Source: Desulfoluna limicola (GTDB lineage: Bacteria > Desulfobacterota > Desulfobacteria > Desulfobacterales > Desulfolunaceae). From it: a stretch of DNA of 64,000 nt. A program made the position numbers and the translations under genes. Below, in pieces: positions 31,820 through 41,166 of this stretch; the first letter of the stretch is position 1, and each line of letters opens with the position of its first letter. The notes beneath the pieces were generated by a model. It had not been told where the DNA came from and did not search any database. It was given only the letters and a program-made list of their open reading frames with translations. Location of the stretch: NCBI RefSeq assembly GCF_021654575.1, contig NZ_AP024488.1, positions 3,495,501 through 3,559,500 of the forward strand, read 5' to 3'.

Positions 31820-31846
31820 ACGCCTGGACGCGTCCTCTCCAGGCGT
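31820..31846. other. Hairpin upstream of nrdG
   Basis: ACGCCTGGA and TCCAGGCGT are perfect 9-bp arms. With the next hairpin it may reduce or regulate read-through from nrdD into nrdG. Confidence 0.5.
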
Positions 31847-31862
31847 TTGCCTCCCAAAATAG

Positions 31863-31901
31863 TCGGGGCCGATCTTTCCCGCAATGGAAAATCGGCCCCG
31901 A
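31863..31901 (-). terminator. Hairpin between nrdD and nrdG, possible partial terminator
   Basis: TCGGGGCCGAT and ATCGGCCCCGA are perfect 11-bp arms, extended by T/A pairs. Read on the minus strand it is followed by CTATTTTGGG, a weak T-tract. Confidence 0.45.
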
Positions 31902-32000
31902 TATAAACAAAAATGACCCGGCACACCTCAAAGCATCGATACGGATCCTGCCCTTGAAATGTCTACCGCCTCATTATTTCTTACTTTTCAGACCACGGGG

Positions 32001-34091
32001 CTATGCCACCTTGAAGGTCTCACGCATGCAGAATTCGCTCTGCTTGCCGTTGTTCCACTGGGACACAGGCCGCAGGTAGCCCACCACGCGGGAGTAGACT
32101 TCCGTTGTGCTGCCGCACTTCTCACATTCGGGGATCTCCCCTGCAATGTACCCGTGGGACGGGCAGACACTGAAGGTGGGGGTCAGGGTAAAGTAAGGCA
32201 GGCGATAGTTGCCTGAGACTTTCTTTACGAGAGACTTCACCGCTTCCACGTCAGTCACCTCTTCGCCCAGGAACATATGAAGCACGGTGCCCCCGGTGTA
32301 CTTGGTCTGAAGCTCGTCCTGCAGGTCCAGCACTTCAAAGAGATCATTGCTGTAATTTACAGGCAGGTGGGTGGAGTTTGTGTAGAAGGGATCGTCCCCG
32401 TTCTTGAAAGCATCTTCGTTGGCGCAGGCCGCATCGGGATGACGCTTCTTGTCCTTCATGGCCAGGCGGTACCCGGTGCCTTCGCCCGGGGTGGCTTCCA
32501 GGTTGAAGATATCACCGGTCTCATCCTGAATCTCTTCCAGTCGGCCGCGGATGTGGTCCAGAATGCGCAGGGACATCTCTTTGCCTTCGGGATCGGCGAT
32601 GCCTTTGCCCATGAAGTTGATCAGGGCTTCGTGCATGCCGATGATGCCGATGGTGGAGAAGTGGTTCTTCCAGTAGATACCGAAGCGCTCCTTGATATGG
32701 CGCAGGTAAAACTTGGAGTAGGGGTAGAGGTTCTTTTCCGTGAACCCTTCAAGGATCTTACGCTTGATCACCAGGCTCTCTTTGGCCAGTTCGATCAGCT
32801 CATCCAGTCGTGCAAGGAAGGCCTCTTCGGTTTTGGTTTCCTTGCCGATGCGGGGCAGGTTGATGGTGACCACCCCGATGGAGCCGGTGAGGGGGTTGGC
32901 GCCAAAAAGACCGCCGCCGCGCTTGAGAAGCTCGCGGTTGTCCAGGCGCAGCCTGCAGCACATGGAGCGTGCGTCATCGGGGCTCATGTCGGAGTTCACG
33001 AAGTTGGAGAAGTAGGGAATGCCGTAGCGTCCCGTCATCTTCCAGATCATATCGAGGTTGGGGTTGTCCCAGTCGAAATCTTCGGTGATGTTGTAGGTGG
33101 GGATGGGGAAGGTAAACACACGTCCCTTGGCATCCCCTTCCATCATCACCTCCGCAAAGGCGCGGTTCAGGGTATCCATCTCCTCCTGGAACTCGCCGTA
33201 CGTCTCTTCAAGGTCCTCGCCGCCGATCAGGATGGGGGTGTCCTTGAGGTTCTTCGGAACCACCAGGTCCATGGTGATGTTGGTAAAGGGCGTCTGAAAT
33301 CCCACACGGGTGGGGATGTTGATGTTGAAGACGAACTCCTGGAGCGCCTGCTTCACCTTGTCGTAGGGGAGGTTGTCCTTACGGATGAAGGGGGCCAGCA
33401 GGGTGTCGAAGTTGCTGATGGCCTGTGCGCCCGCCGCCTCACCCTGAAGGGTGTAGAAGAAGTTGACAATCTGGCCCAGGGCGGTTCGAAGGTGCTTGGG
33501 CGGGGTACTCTCCACCTTGCCGGCCACGCCTTTAAACCCCACGCGCAGAAGGTCCTGCAGGTCCCAGCCCACGCAGTATACGGAAAGCAGGCTCAGGTCA
33601 TGAATGTGGAGGTCCCCTTCGTTGTGAACCTCACGGATGGGCTTGGGGTAGATCTTGTTGAGCCAGTACTCGGCGGTGATGTCCGAAGAGATATAGTTGT
33701 TCAGGCCCTGAAGAGAGTAGCTCATGTTGCTGTTCTCTTTGATCTTCCAGTCGAGCTTTTTGATGTAATTTTCCATCAGCTCGGTATTGGCCTTGATGGT
33801 GATGTTTCGAATCTGAGAGCGCTGCTCACGGTAGAGGATGTAAGACTTGGCTGTTTTGTAAAACGGGGAATCGAGAAGCACGCGCTCCACAATGTCCTGT
33901 ACCTCCTCCACTTCGGGCTCAGCCCCCAGACGAAGGTCACGGGCCATGCCGAGGAACTTCATGGTCAGGCCCTTGGCCTCCCGCTCCTCAAACTCGCCTG
34001 TCGCTTTTCCCGCCTTGGTAATAGCTGCCGTAATTTTGGAAGAGTCAAATTCAACCACACTACCGTTTCTTTTTTTGATTCGCTCGAACAA
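32001..34091 (-). CDS. nrdD: Anaerobic ribonucleoside-triphosphate reductase
   Basis: A 696-residue class III reductase. ATP-cone regulatory domain at about 3-93. The long catalytic barrel includes EGDLHIHDL, NFDTLLAPF and GGGLFGANPLTGSIGVVTINLPR (key part LTGSIGVVTINLPR). The zinc site is C643-P-S-H646...C656-E-K-C659, a CxxH variant seen in other NrdDs. The glycyl-radical loop is RVVGYLRP with Gly671, followed by NNGK. A TTG start is needed: GAAGGGG lies eight bases upstream and no ATG fits. It reduces ribonucleotides to deoxyribonucleotides without oxygen, which fits strict anaerobiosis. Activated by NrdG just downstream. Confidence 0.95.
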   Translation of the reverse strand: MFERIKKRNGSVVEFDSSKITAAITKAGKATGEFEEREAKGLTMKFLGMARDLRLGAEPEVEEVQDIVERVLLDSPFYKTAKSYILYREQRSQIRNITIKANTELMENYIKKLDWKIKENSNMSYSLQGLNNYISSDITAEYWLNKIYPKPIREVHNEGDLHIHDLSLLSVYCVGWDLQDLLRVGFKGVAGKVESTPPKHLRTALGQIVNFFYTLQGEAAGAQAISNFDTLLAPFIRKDNLPYDKVKQALQEFVFNINIPTRVGFQTPFTNITMDLVVPKNLKDTPILIGGEDLEETYGEFQEEMDTLNRAFAEVMMEGDAKGRVFTFPIPTYNITEDFDWDNPNLDMIWKMTGRYGIPYFSNFVNSDMSPDDARSMCCRLRLDNRELLKRGGGLFGANPLTGSIGVVTINLPRIGKETKTEEAFLARLDELIELAKESLVIKRKILEGFTEKNLYPYSKFYLRHIKERFGIYWKNHFSTIGIIGMHEALINFMGKGIADPEGKEMSLRILDHIRGRLEEIQDETGDIFNLEATPGEGTGYRLAMKDKKRHPDAACANEDAFKNGDDPFYTNSTHLPVNYSNDLFEVLDLQDELQTKYTGGTVLHMFLGEEVTDVEAVKSLVKKVSGNYRLPYFTLTPTFSVCPSHGYIAGEIPECEKCGSTTEVYSRVVGYLRPVSQWNNGKQSEFCMRETFKVA

Positions 34092-35268
34092 ATGGATACC
34101 CCTTCTTCATCGTTAACGTTCACAGGTTTACACGGACCGCACCAGCCAAGAGACGTCATGGCCCTCTGCATAAAGGGCAATTCTCTGTTGATGACAGTCA
34201 GGTTACGGTCCTGGTTGCATAGCCGCACACCATGGTTCGGGCTGGGGGGGAGCCTCAATGCGCACACGCATCCCCATGGACAGCCGCTGACTATGTAACC
34301 ACCATCTCCTCTTCTATGTTGTAAAGACTGCTTACATCGGGTTTTATATTGGAATGATACCGACCGGCAGGCCCCAATCCCGGGGCAGATACTGCCATGC
34401 ATGCCGGCAATGACTTGAGACTGGTCAAGCCGTAAGAACAAACTATTTTGGGATGACTCCGGAAGAGGTCAGCACAACACCATGAGAGCTCGCACTCAGG
34501 GCTTCCTCTCACACCCATCAGGGAATGAGGGGACGAAGGTGTTGGACATACTGACGTTCCACGAGTTCACCGTGTGAAGATCTTTGGAGAAAGCGCACAG
34601 AAATAGTGGGTTGCCGGCACAATCTATAACTGCGCAGCAAAAGGTCCTGTGGTTCACCAAAGGCGTCATGGATTATCTTCCGGGCACCCATCTTTGTGTG
34701 TTGCGCTCCACCACATCATGGAGCCATCTGATTTTTCGGGTTTCCGGGAACGTGGTTTTCAGCGTGGCCGTCCCGCAAGGGAACAGGGTCGTGAAATCAA
34801 GTCCCAGGTAAGATCCCGGGGGGTATCAGCGCCCCGTTGCTATGGGCCCGAAGACAGGTCAAGTTTACACAATATATAGGCAGTGTCAAGACCCATTTCC
34901 TACATATTGTATATTCCCCCTCAGGGGCGGCCTCACCGATATGTCGAAAAAAATCAGGAATGTAGACACATTGTCACAGCCGTAAACAAGAATCACCCTA
35001 CGTTCCCCATCTCTCAGGCCATATGCCTTAGATATGCGGAAAACAAGCCAATTCAGTCAACTGGGTCCAGCCACAAAAAAAGCGATCCCAACAGATTGGA
35101 AAGGCATGCTATATTCCCCTCTGTCGGCCTCTCTGATCAGTGATGAAACAGCGAGCACACCCACGGGGCAACCCTCTTACACTCCAAGCCCGTTTTTATG
35201 ATCACACATGACGCCGACATGACAGCAACCCAGACAGCCACTTCCAACCGGAAAGGGACCGACAGACG
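34092..35268. other. 1.2-kb non-coding region upstream of nrdD, possible long structured leader
   Basis: No convincing gene. On the minus strand a TTGACA and TAAACT pair (spacing 16) near 34863-34890 lies close to ACACAATATATAGG, which resembles an NrdR box, giving a possible leader of about 750 bases for nrdD. Base-pairing segments exist, for example CAACACC (34536 area) with GGTGTTG (34480 area). No known riboswitch or intron core was recognised. Several frames exist but lack ribosome sites. Confidence 0.4.
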
Positions 35269-35562
35269 ATGACAATGATCGAAAAAATAAAGCCTTCACG
35301 ACTCTTAGACGAAGGGACATCCCCCCGCATCAAGCGTGCCATGGGAGGCATTTACCGGTCCCGGACCGCGTTGCGCCTTCTCATGCTGCTGGCCCTTGTT
35401 TCTGCTCTGTTCGGCGGGGTGGGGCTGGAAGTCTGCCTCTCGGAACCGATGTGGGAAAAACATATCTGGCTCCCTTCACTGCTCATCGCCCTGGCTGTGT
35501 GGATTCTCGTCACAGCCCTCATCCACGTCCTCCGCATGAAGCTTTTCGGAAAGTTGCGTTGA
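35269..35562 (+). CDS. Small membrane protein of unknown function
   Basis: A 97-residue protein with two hydrophobic segments: LRLLMLLALVSALFGGVGL (about 37-55) and LPSLLIALAVWILVTALIHV (about 68-87), with a basic end RMKLFGKLR. The N-terminal 35 residues are charged (IKPSRLLDEGTSPRIKRAMG). Upstream AAAGGGACCGACAGACG is a weak ribosome site; ATG 35275 two codons later is an alternative. No family recognised. Gene-like composition and a following terminator make it probably real. Confidence 0.6.
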   Translation: MTMIEKIKPSRLLDEGTSPRIKRAMGGIYRSRTALRLLMLLALVSALFGGVGLEVCLSEPMWEKHIWLPSLLIALAVWILVTALIHVLRMKLFGKLR

Positions 35563-35687
35563 GAGTATGAGTCACGCCCCTCAGAATTAGGATTGCCGTG
35601 AAAAACGAAAGAGGATGGGGGGGGGGATCTTTCCCCCCGTTGCCGAGGTGCTTAATTGAAACAGAGTCGCCCCCCCTGCACCAGACA

Positions 35688-35732
35688 AAAAACAGCCCTG
35701 CCGACGCCATAGCGTTGGACAGGGCTGTTTTT
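35688..35732. terminator. Bidirectional intrinsic terminator
   Basis: AAAAACAGCCCTG and CAGGGCTGTTTTT are perfect 13-bp arms with a 19-base loop. It ends the + strand gene at 35.3 kb and the minus-strand Nudix operon. Confidence 0.88.
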
Positions 35733-35811
35733 ATCTCTTCAGCCTGCTGATGGGTGCCGATGCCTCAAAACCAAGGAGGCCGGCACCCACTCAAGGAATC
35801 CGTCTCCCGAG

Positions 35812-36387
35812 CTACACCAGCAACAACTCGGTAAAGTAATGCAAAATCCGCGCTGTGGCCCCCCACACGGCCACATCTTCCACAGGGTAGAGAAGCTCAT
35901 CCCAGCCAGGCACACGTCCAGAGTATGCCTTTGCACGGTGGGTTTTCACAACGGCTGCAAGGGGAATCATCACGATGCGGGCGATCTCCGATGCGTCATA
36001 GACCACCTCTTTCTCATCCCCGTCCCAGAGCCCGAAAAAGGCCTCGATCTCGGTACTGTTGATGGTCTGAAAATGCCCCAGAGAGCCAAAACAGTCGACC
36101 TGGGAAGCCACGATACCCGTCTCTTCCTCCAGTTCACGGTACGCCGTGGAAAGGGAGGTGGAATCCTCAGGATCCTGGTGCCCTCCTGGAAGGGCCACCT
36201 GGTTGGCCCAGGGGTACCCCTTGTTGTTGGCCTTTAGGATGGCCAAAATGGTCGGGTCCGTCTCCGGAGAGCGCAAAAGCATAAAGACGGAAGCCTTTTT
36301 CAGGTGGTCCCCAGCCGAATCAGGGTGCTCTGTTGCACGAATCATCTCCCGGGCCACGTTCACATCGAATGGGGCCATGGATGTCAT
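35812..36387 (-). CDS. Nudix hydrolase, CoA pyrophosphatase-like
   Basis: A 191-residue protein. The Nudix box is GGHQDPED...AYRELEEETGI with all catalytic residues (G, E, R-E, E-E, G). The preceding LILRSPE-like strand (FMLLRSPETDP) and GGHQDPEDS fit the CoA-diphosphatase branch (NUDT7/8 type), which hydrolyses CoA and acyl-CoA pyrophosphate bonds; substrate remains inference. The ATG lies directly at the stop of the thioredoxin-like gene (no gap), so they are co-translated. A second in-frame ATG three codons later is equally possible. Confidence 0.82.
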   Translation of the reverse strand: MTSMAPFDVNVAREMIRATEHPDSAGDHLKKASVFMLLRSPETDPTILAILKANNKGYPWANQVALPGGHQDPEDSTSLSTAYRELEEETGIVASQVDCFGSLGHFQTINSTEIEAFFGLWDGDEKEVVYDASEIARIVMIPLAAVVKTHRAKAYSGRVPGWDELLYPVEDVAVWGATARILHYFTELLLV

Positions 36388-36825
36388 CTATTTTTTGTAC
36401 CCTTCTTTCACCACGAACTGCAGCATCTTCAGGAACTGATCGGGGTCAAGGTAGCCCGGCTGGTTGCCGATCTGGGCACCGTCCCCTTCCAGAAACAAGC
36501 TCGCAGGCAGCCCTCGCACTTTGTACTTTCGGGCCACGGCCTGCTCTTTGTCCGTGTCCACCTGAACCGACACAAAGTTGTCAGTCAGATAAGCGATCAC
36601 CTCCTTTGATTTAAAGGTGGTGTTCGCCATCTTCGTGCAGTACTTGCACCAGTCCGCATGGAAGTTGATGTATATTTTCTTGCCGCTGGACGCGGCCAGG
36701 GCCATTCCATCTTTATAAGTGTTCCACTGGATCCCCCCCTGGGTGCTCTCCAGGGCATGGGCAGAAAAAGCGGTGACGGCCACAAAAACAAAGGTCATGA
36801 AAGCAAATTTGAATGCGTTACGCAT
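36388..36825 (-). CDS. Exported thioredoxin-fold protein
   Basis: A 145-residue protein with signal peptide (MRNAFKFAFMTFVFVAVTAFSAHA, cut near 24) and a thioredoxin fold. The active site is ADWCKYCTKM and the cis-proline region is GLPASLF. It probably works in the periplasm as a disulfide reductant, fed by the CcdA-type protein encoded upstream (the DsbD principle in two proteins). GGAGGATAAC precedes ATG 36825. Close to the DUF255/thioredoxin_7-type family. The Nudix gene follows with no gap. Confidence 0.87.
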   Translation of the reverse strand: MRNAFKFAFMTFVFVAVTAFSAHALESTQGGIQWNTYKDGMALAASSGKKIYINFHADWCKYCTKMANTTFKSKEVIAYLTDNFVSVQVDTDKEQAVARKYKVRGLPASLFLEGDGAQIGNQPGYLDPDQFLKMLQFVVKEGYKK

Positions 36826-36944
36826 GTTATCCTCCGGGATTGACTCGATCATAAGCTAGAGCGAGTGCCCTGATATAAGGGCAACTGGGTCGAATCGTGC
36901 CTTCTTGTGCTCAAAGGCACCTTTTTTGATCGTAACTCTAAAGG

Positions 36945-37646
36945 TTAAAGGGTTGCAAGGGTATTAATCGTTCCCGTCAAAAGCAAAATGCCAACGGCAA
37001 CAAGCATCACGCCGGCGACCTTGTTCACATAGGGCAAAACCTGCCGGGCCTTTTTTAAAAAACCCAGCATGGTGTGGATAAAGACAGAGATCACCATAAA
37101 CGGCAGAGCCAGGCCCGCCGAGTAGACCCCTAAAAGCCCCATCCCCCTTGCCACCGTCTCCTGGTTGCTGGCAAGGACAAGAATTGACCCCAGCATGGGC
37201 CCGATGCAGGGACTCCACCCCGCGCCAAAGGCCATGCCCACCAGAAACACCCCAAAAAGATGCAACGGTTTGCCGCGAACCTTCAGCCGCCTGTCAAACT
37301 GCAGTCCAGGAATACGAAGCAAGCCCAGAAAATGAAGGCCAAACAAAATCACCAGCAGGCCGCCGCCGACCCTGAGCCACTCTTTGGTATCGTTTAAAAA
37401 TCCGCCAAGGGATGAAACCGCGGCCCCCAGAAGCACAAACACAACGGAGAAGCCGAGGACATAAGCGATGGTTGCAAGAATCACCTGTTTTCGAACAGCG
37501 GCTCCCCCCGCATTCAGCTCTTCCAGGGAGAAACCGGTAATAAAGGTGAAGTAGGCTGGAACCAGCGGCAGGACACAAGGGGAAAAAAACGAGAGCAGGC
37601 CTGCCGCGAAAGCCGCGCCCCACGTTACGGTCAGAAATCCGTTCAT
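36945..37646 (-). CDS. ccdA: CcdA-type thiol-disulfide transmembrane protein
   Basis: A 233-residue inner-membrane protein with about six helices. The two conserved cysteine motifs are FFSPCVLPLVPAY and GWSPCIGPMLG, which pass electrons from cytoplasmic thioredoxin to the outside. This supports cytochrome c maturation or the exported thioredoxin-fold protein encoded 119 bases downstream. CTGGAG precedes ATG 37646; a longer frame lies inside the terminator-like leader and is rejected. A sigma-70 promoter and a terminator-like hairpin lie upstream. Confidence 0.92.
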   Translation of the reverse strand: MNGFLTVTWGAAFAAGLLSFFSPCVLPLVPAYFTFITGFSLEELNAGGAAVRKQVILATIAYVLGFSVVFVLLGAAVSSLGGFLNDTKEWLRVGGGLLVILFGLHFLGLLRIPGLQFDRRLKVRGKPLHLFGVFLVGMAFGAGWSPCIGPMLGSILVLASNQETVARGMGLLGVYSAGLALPFMVISVFIHTMLGFLKKARQVLPYVNKVAGVMLVAVGILLLTGTINTLATL

Positions 37647-37663
37647 GTAAATTGAGACTCCAG

Positions 37664-37691
37664 AGAAAAAAAAAAGCGGGAAAAGCCCCGC
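37664..37691 (-). terminator. Terminator-like hairpin in the ccdA leader (possible attenuator)
   Basis: On the minus strand GCGGGG-CTTTT-CCCGC is followed by ten T residues, then after about 17 bases by the ccdA start. A second hairpin (CCGGCCGGAAGCAACGCCGG area, 37702-37722) lies just before it. A factor-independent terminator between promoter and gene suggests attenuation. Confidence 0.7.
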
Positions 37692-37734
37692 ATACAAAAG
37701 AGGCCGGCGTTGCTTCCGGCCGGAGATCGGCTGA

Positions 37735-37763
37735 ATTATATGGCAGTTACCGTGGAAAGGCAA
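37735..37763 (-). promoter_or_regulatory. Sigma-70 promoter of the ccdA operon
   Basis: Minus strand TTGCCT-N17-TATAAT, a near-consensus promoter with ideal spacing, about 90 bases upstream of the ccdA ATG and upstream of the terminator-like hairpin. Confidence 0.75.
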
Positions 37764-38007
37764 ACAAAACCTAACGTACAAATCCCCTTATCAAACAAGA
37801 GTTTACCTGTCGCAACATTGATTTTACGCCAAACGAAACGCCAGGCAGCAGCCATCCACCTGAAGAAACAGGGAATCGACTCCATTTCGAAAAAAAAAGA
37901 TAAGTAATCTCCGCTTCCTGCCGATAAGTACGGTTAAATGAACAAATAACATGTCCAACGGACAAGGCATCCAATGCACCTGACCGGCTGAGCTGGAGGT
38001 ATATGCA

Positions 38008-41000
38008 ATGATTTTTGAAGACGACGACACATTAAGAATGTACGTAGAAGAGTCCCTGGAGCATCTTTCGGATATCGAAAGTGACCTCCTCGCCATCGAA
38101 GAGGCAGGGCTTGAAAACGGCGAAGAGCTTATCAACAACGTATTCCGGGCAGCCCACTCCATTAAAGGGGGCGCAGGTTTCATGGGATTGACCACGGTCA
38201 AGGAACTCTCCCACAACCTGGAAAATGCCCTGAACATGATGCGCAACGGTGAGCTGGCTCCGGCCCCAGCCGTCATCAGCACCCTTCTCACAGCCTTCGA
38301 CAAGCTGACCGAGCTGGTGAACAACATCGAAACCAGCAACGACGTGGAGATCAGCAGCTTTGTCGAGGCTCTCATCGCCATCGACAACCTGCCGGACGAA
38401 CCGTCTCCGACAGCCGTTGCCGCTGGGGAGCCTGATGCTGATGAAGACCCCCTGGCTGCCTTTGATGTCGACCAGGAAGAACTCGACAAGGTGCTGAAGC
38501 AGGGCAAGTACGTTTACCGCCTCGCTTATGACCTCACGCGGGACATTACCGACCAGGGCAAGGTGATCAATGAAATCCTGAACACCCTGGGCAACAGCGG
38601 CATGATCCTGGGCTCAACCGACCCCACAGTAGCGGCCGATGCAGAAGGGAACCGTCCCTTCCTCGTGCTCTTCGCCTCCATCATCGAACCCGACATCGCC
38701 CCCCTCCTCGCAGAGCTTGACGAATCCGCGGTTCAGGACCTCACCCCGCTTCTCGGCGGAGGCGACAGCGATGTGGAACAGATCGTCGAAGAGGCCGCGG
38801 TGCCTCCTGCCCCCCCTGTTCAGGCAGCTCCAGAACCGGTTCAACCGGCCCCTGTACCCCAGCCAGCCCCGGCAGTGCCCACACCCGAACCAAGGATGGA
38901 AGAGCCCGAGGCACGCCCCATGGAAACGGAAACCCGGTCCAAAGCCCAGACATCCATTCGTGTCAATCTGGAGCTTCTCGACACCCTCATGACCCTTGCC
39001 GGCGAGCTCGTTCTCAGCCGCAACCAGCTCATGCAGGGCATCACCGGAAGCAACACCCGGGCCGTGGAGACCTCCGGTCAGCGCATTGACATGATTACCT
39101 CCGAACTCCAGGAGGCCATCATGCGCACCCGAATGCAGCCCATCTCCAACGTCTTCAACAAGTTCACCCGTGTGGTCAGAGACCTTGCGGGAACCCTCAA
39201 GAAAAAGGTGGACCTTTTTATTGAAGGCAAGGACGTTGAACTCGACAAAACCATCATTGAGGCCATCAACGACCCCCTCACCCACCTGGTGAGGAACTCC
39301 GTGGACCACGGAATTGAATCCCCCGAAGATCGAACCCGCATGGGCAAACCCGCCACGGGCCGCATCTTCCTGAAAGCCTTCCACGAAGCGGGTCAGGTCA
39401 ACATCGAGATCAGCGACGACGGTGGCGGCATCGACGGCAACGCCATTGCCGCGGCAGCCGTCAGAAAAGGGCTCCTCAGTGAGTCCGACGTCTCGGTCAT
39501 GAACACCCAGGAGAAGGTGGGACTCATCTTCCTGCCTGGATTCTCCACCGCCCGCCAGGTCACCGATGTCTCCGGGCGTGGTGTGGGCATGGACGTGGTC
39601 AAGACAAACCTCGACAAGCTGGGCGGGATCATCGATATCCACTCCAAACCCGGCAAGGGGACGACCATCCTCATCAAACTCCCCCTGACCCTGGCTATTA
39701 TTCCGAGCCAGATCGTCTCCGTGGAGAACGAGCGCTACGCCATCCCCCAGGTCAACCTGGACGAATTGCTGCGCATCCCCGCCGCCCAGGTGAAGGATCG
39801 CATTGAGAAGGTGGGCAACGCCGACGTTGTGAGACTCCGTGGTGCCCTTCTGCCGCTGCTGCGCCTCACCGACCTCTTGGAGATCGCCCCCACCTTCATT
39901 CACCCGGAAGACGGAAAGGTCTACCCAGACAAGCGTCGGAACCTCTCCGACCGCCGCCAGGGAGATGAGGCCAACCTCCCCGAAGAGATCCGTGAGCTTC
40001 GAAGCGGTGAGGACCGGCGCTACCGCAGCGACAGCGCCATCAACATCGCGGTGGTCTCCGCAGGAAACTTCAAGTACGGCCTGGTGGTGGACGAGCTCCG
40101 TGACTCAGAAGAGATCGTGGTCAAGCCCCTGGGACGCCACTTGAGCAAGTGCGACGGCTACGCCGGAGCCACCATCATGGGGGACGGCCGTGTGGCTCTC
40201 ATCCTTGACGTGGCCTCCCTGGCCAAGATGGGCACCCTGAGCGAGACCTCGGCGAAGAACCTCAACGCAGCCGAAGAGGCCGCCATGCAGGAACGATCCG
40301 GTGCAGGCACAGACCGCACGGCCCTTTTGACCTTCAAAGGCGGCGAGTCTGAGCACTTTGCAGCACCCCTCAACCTCGTGGAGCGTATCGAGCGGGTCAA
40401 GGCCGAAGAGATCGAAGAGGTGGGCGGACGCCGGGTCATCCAGTACCGTGGCGGCACCCTCCCCTTGAACGAGATCTCCGAAGTGGCGAACGTGGCAAAG
40501 GTTCCCGAGAACGATCAGTACGAAGTGGTGGTCTTCCGTGTGGGAGGCCGGGAAACAGGCCTTCTTGTCACCCCGCCGGTGGACGCGGTGGAAGTGGACT
40601 TAAGCGTGGATGCCTCCACCCTCAAGCAGAACGGTATCATGGGCTCCCTTATTGTGGGGGATCACACCACCCTCATGGTGGATATCTTTGAGCTGGTGCG
40701 AACGGTCAACCCCACCTGGTTTCAAGAGAACCGAGCCACGGGACCGGATAAAACCGTGCAAGACGGCGAAATTCGTATCCTCTTTGCCGAGGATTCCGCC
40801 TTCTTCCGCAACCAGGTCTCCGACTTCCTCACCGAGGAGGGCTTCATCGTCACCACTGCCGAAGACGGGGCCGAGGCATGGGATTACCTCCAAAAAGGCG
40901 TGGATGACTTTACCGTGATCCTCACCGACCTCGAAATGCCCAACATGGACGGGTTTGAGCTGACGAGAAAGATCAAAGCCACAGAGGCATACAAGCACCT

Positions 41001-41133
41001 GCCCGTGGTGGCCCTCACCTCCCTTGCCAGCGAACGGGACGTTCGCAAGGGCAAGGAGTCGGGCATCGACAGCTACCAGATCAAGCTGGACCGGGAAAAT
41101 CTTATTGAGGTGGTTCGGGAATACTCCCTGTAA
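38008..41133 (+). CDS. cheA: Hybrid CheA histidine kinase with two CheW-like domains and C-terminal receiver
   Basis: A 1041-residue chemosensory kinase. N-terminal Hpt domain with phospho-acceptor H50 in AAHSIKGGAGFMG; an alanine/proline-rich linker (about 250-310); dimerisation and HATPase domain (NDPLTHLVRNSVDHGIE, then SDDGGGID, GRGVGMDVV); a first CheW-like domain with an unusual charged insert (DKRRNLSDRRQGDE); a second CheW-like domain (about 770-910); and a C-terminal receiver (LTDLEMPNMDGFEL carries the phospho-Asp, IKLDREN the lysine). GGAGG precedes ATG 38008. The receiver may act as a phosphate sink or as the output, since no separate CheY is encoded nearby. First gene of the che operon. 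Confidence 0.93.
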   Translation: MIFEDDDTLRMYVEESLEHLSDIESDLLAIEEAGLENGEELINNVFRAAHSIKGGAGFMGLTTVKELSHNLENALNMMRNGELAPAPAVISTLLTAFDKLTELVNNIETSNDVEISSFVEALIAIDNLPDEPSPTAVAAGEPDADEDPLAAFDVDQEELDKVLKQGKYVYRLAYDLTRDITDQGKVINEILNTLGNSGMILGSTDPTVAADAEGNRPFLVLFASIIEPDIAPLLAELDESAVQDLTPLLGGGDSDVEQIVEEAAVPPAPPVQAAPEPVQPAPVPQPAPAVPTPEPRMEEPEARPMETETRSKAQTSIRVNLELLDTLMTLAGELVLSRNQLMQGITGSNTRAVETSGQRIDMITSELQEAIMRTRMQPISNVFNKFTRVVRDLAGTLKKKVDLFIEGKDVELDKTIIEAINDPLTHLVRNSVDHGIESPEDRTRMGKPATGRIFLKAFHEAGQVNIEISDDGGGIDGNAIAAAAVRKGLLSESDVSVMNTQEKVGLIFLPGFSTARQVTDVSGRGVGMDVVKTNLDKLGGIIDIHSKPGKGTTILIKLPLTLAIIPSQIVSVENERYAIPQVNLDELLRIPAAQVKDRIEKVGNADVVRLRGALLPLLRLTDLLEIAPTFIHPEDGKVYPDKRRNLSDRRQGDEANLPEEIRELRSGEDRRYRSDSAINIAVVSAGNFKYGLVVDELRDSEEIVVKPLGRHLSKCDGYAGATIMGDGRVALILDVASLAKMGTLSETSAKNLNAAEEAAMQERSGAGTDRTALLTFKGGESEHFAAPLNLVERIERVKAEEIEEVGGRRVIQYRGGTLPLNEISEVANVAKVPENDQYEVVVFRVGGRETGLLVTPPVDAVEVDLSVDASTLKQNGIMGSLIVGDHTTLMVDIFELVRTVNPTWFQENRATGPDKTVQDGEIRILFAEDSAFFRNQVSDFLTEEGFIVTTAEDGAEAWDYLQKGVDDFTVILTDLEMPNMDGFELTRKIKATEAYKHLPVVALTSLASERDVRKGKESGIDSYQIKLDRENLIEVVREYSL

Positions 41134-41166
41134 CAAGGGCTCCCATCAACCCGCAGGAGATACACC

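Noticed and set aside
32277..34298. Very long + strand open frame opposite nrdD
   Set aside because: Its composition mirrors nrdD in antisense and it has no recognisable domain or ribosome site; nrdD with all its motifs is on the other strand.
34092..34890. Cobalamin riboswitch, group I/II intron or NrdR box pair upstream of nrdD
   Set aside because: No B12 box or domain V-like hairpin was found; only one NrdR-like box is good and the second match is poor with wrong spacing.
38614..39903. Minus-strand frame of 429 codons inside cheA
   Set aside because: His- and Gly-rich shadow of the CheA gene, with no domain.
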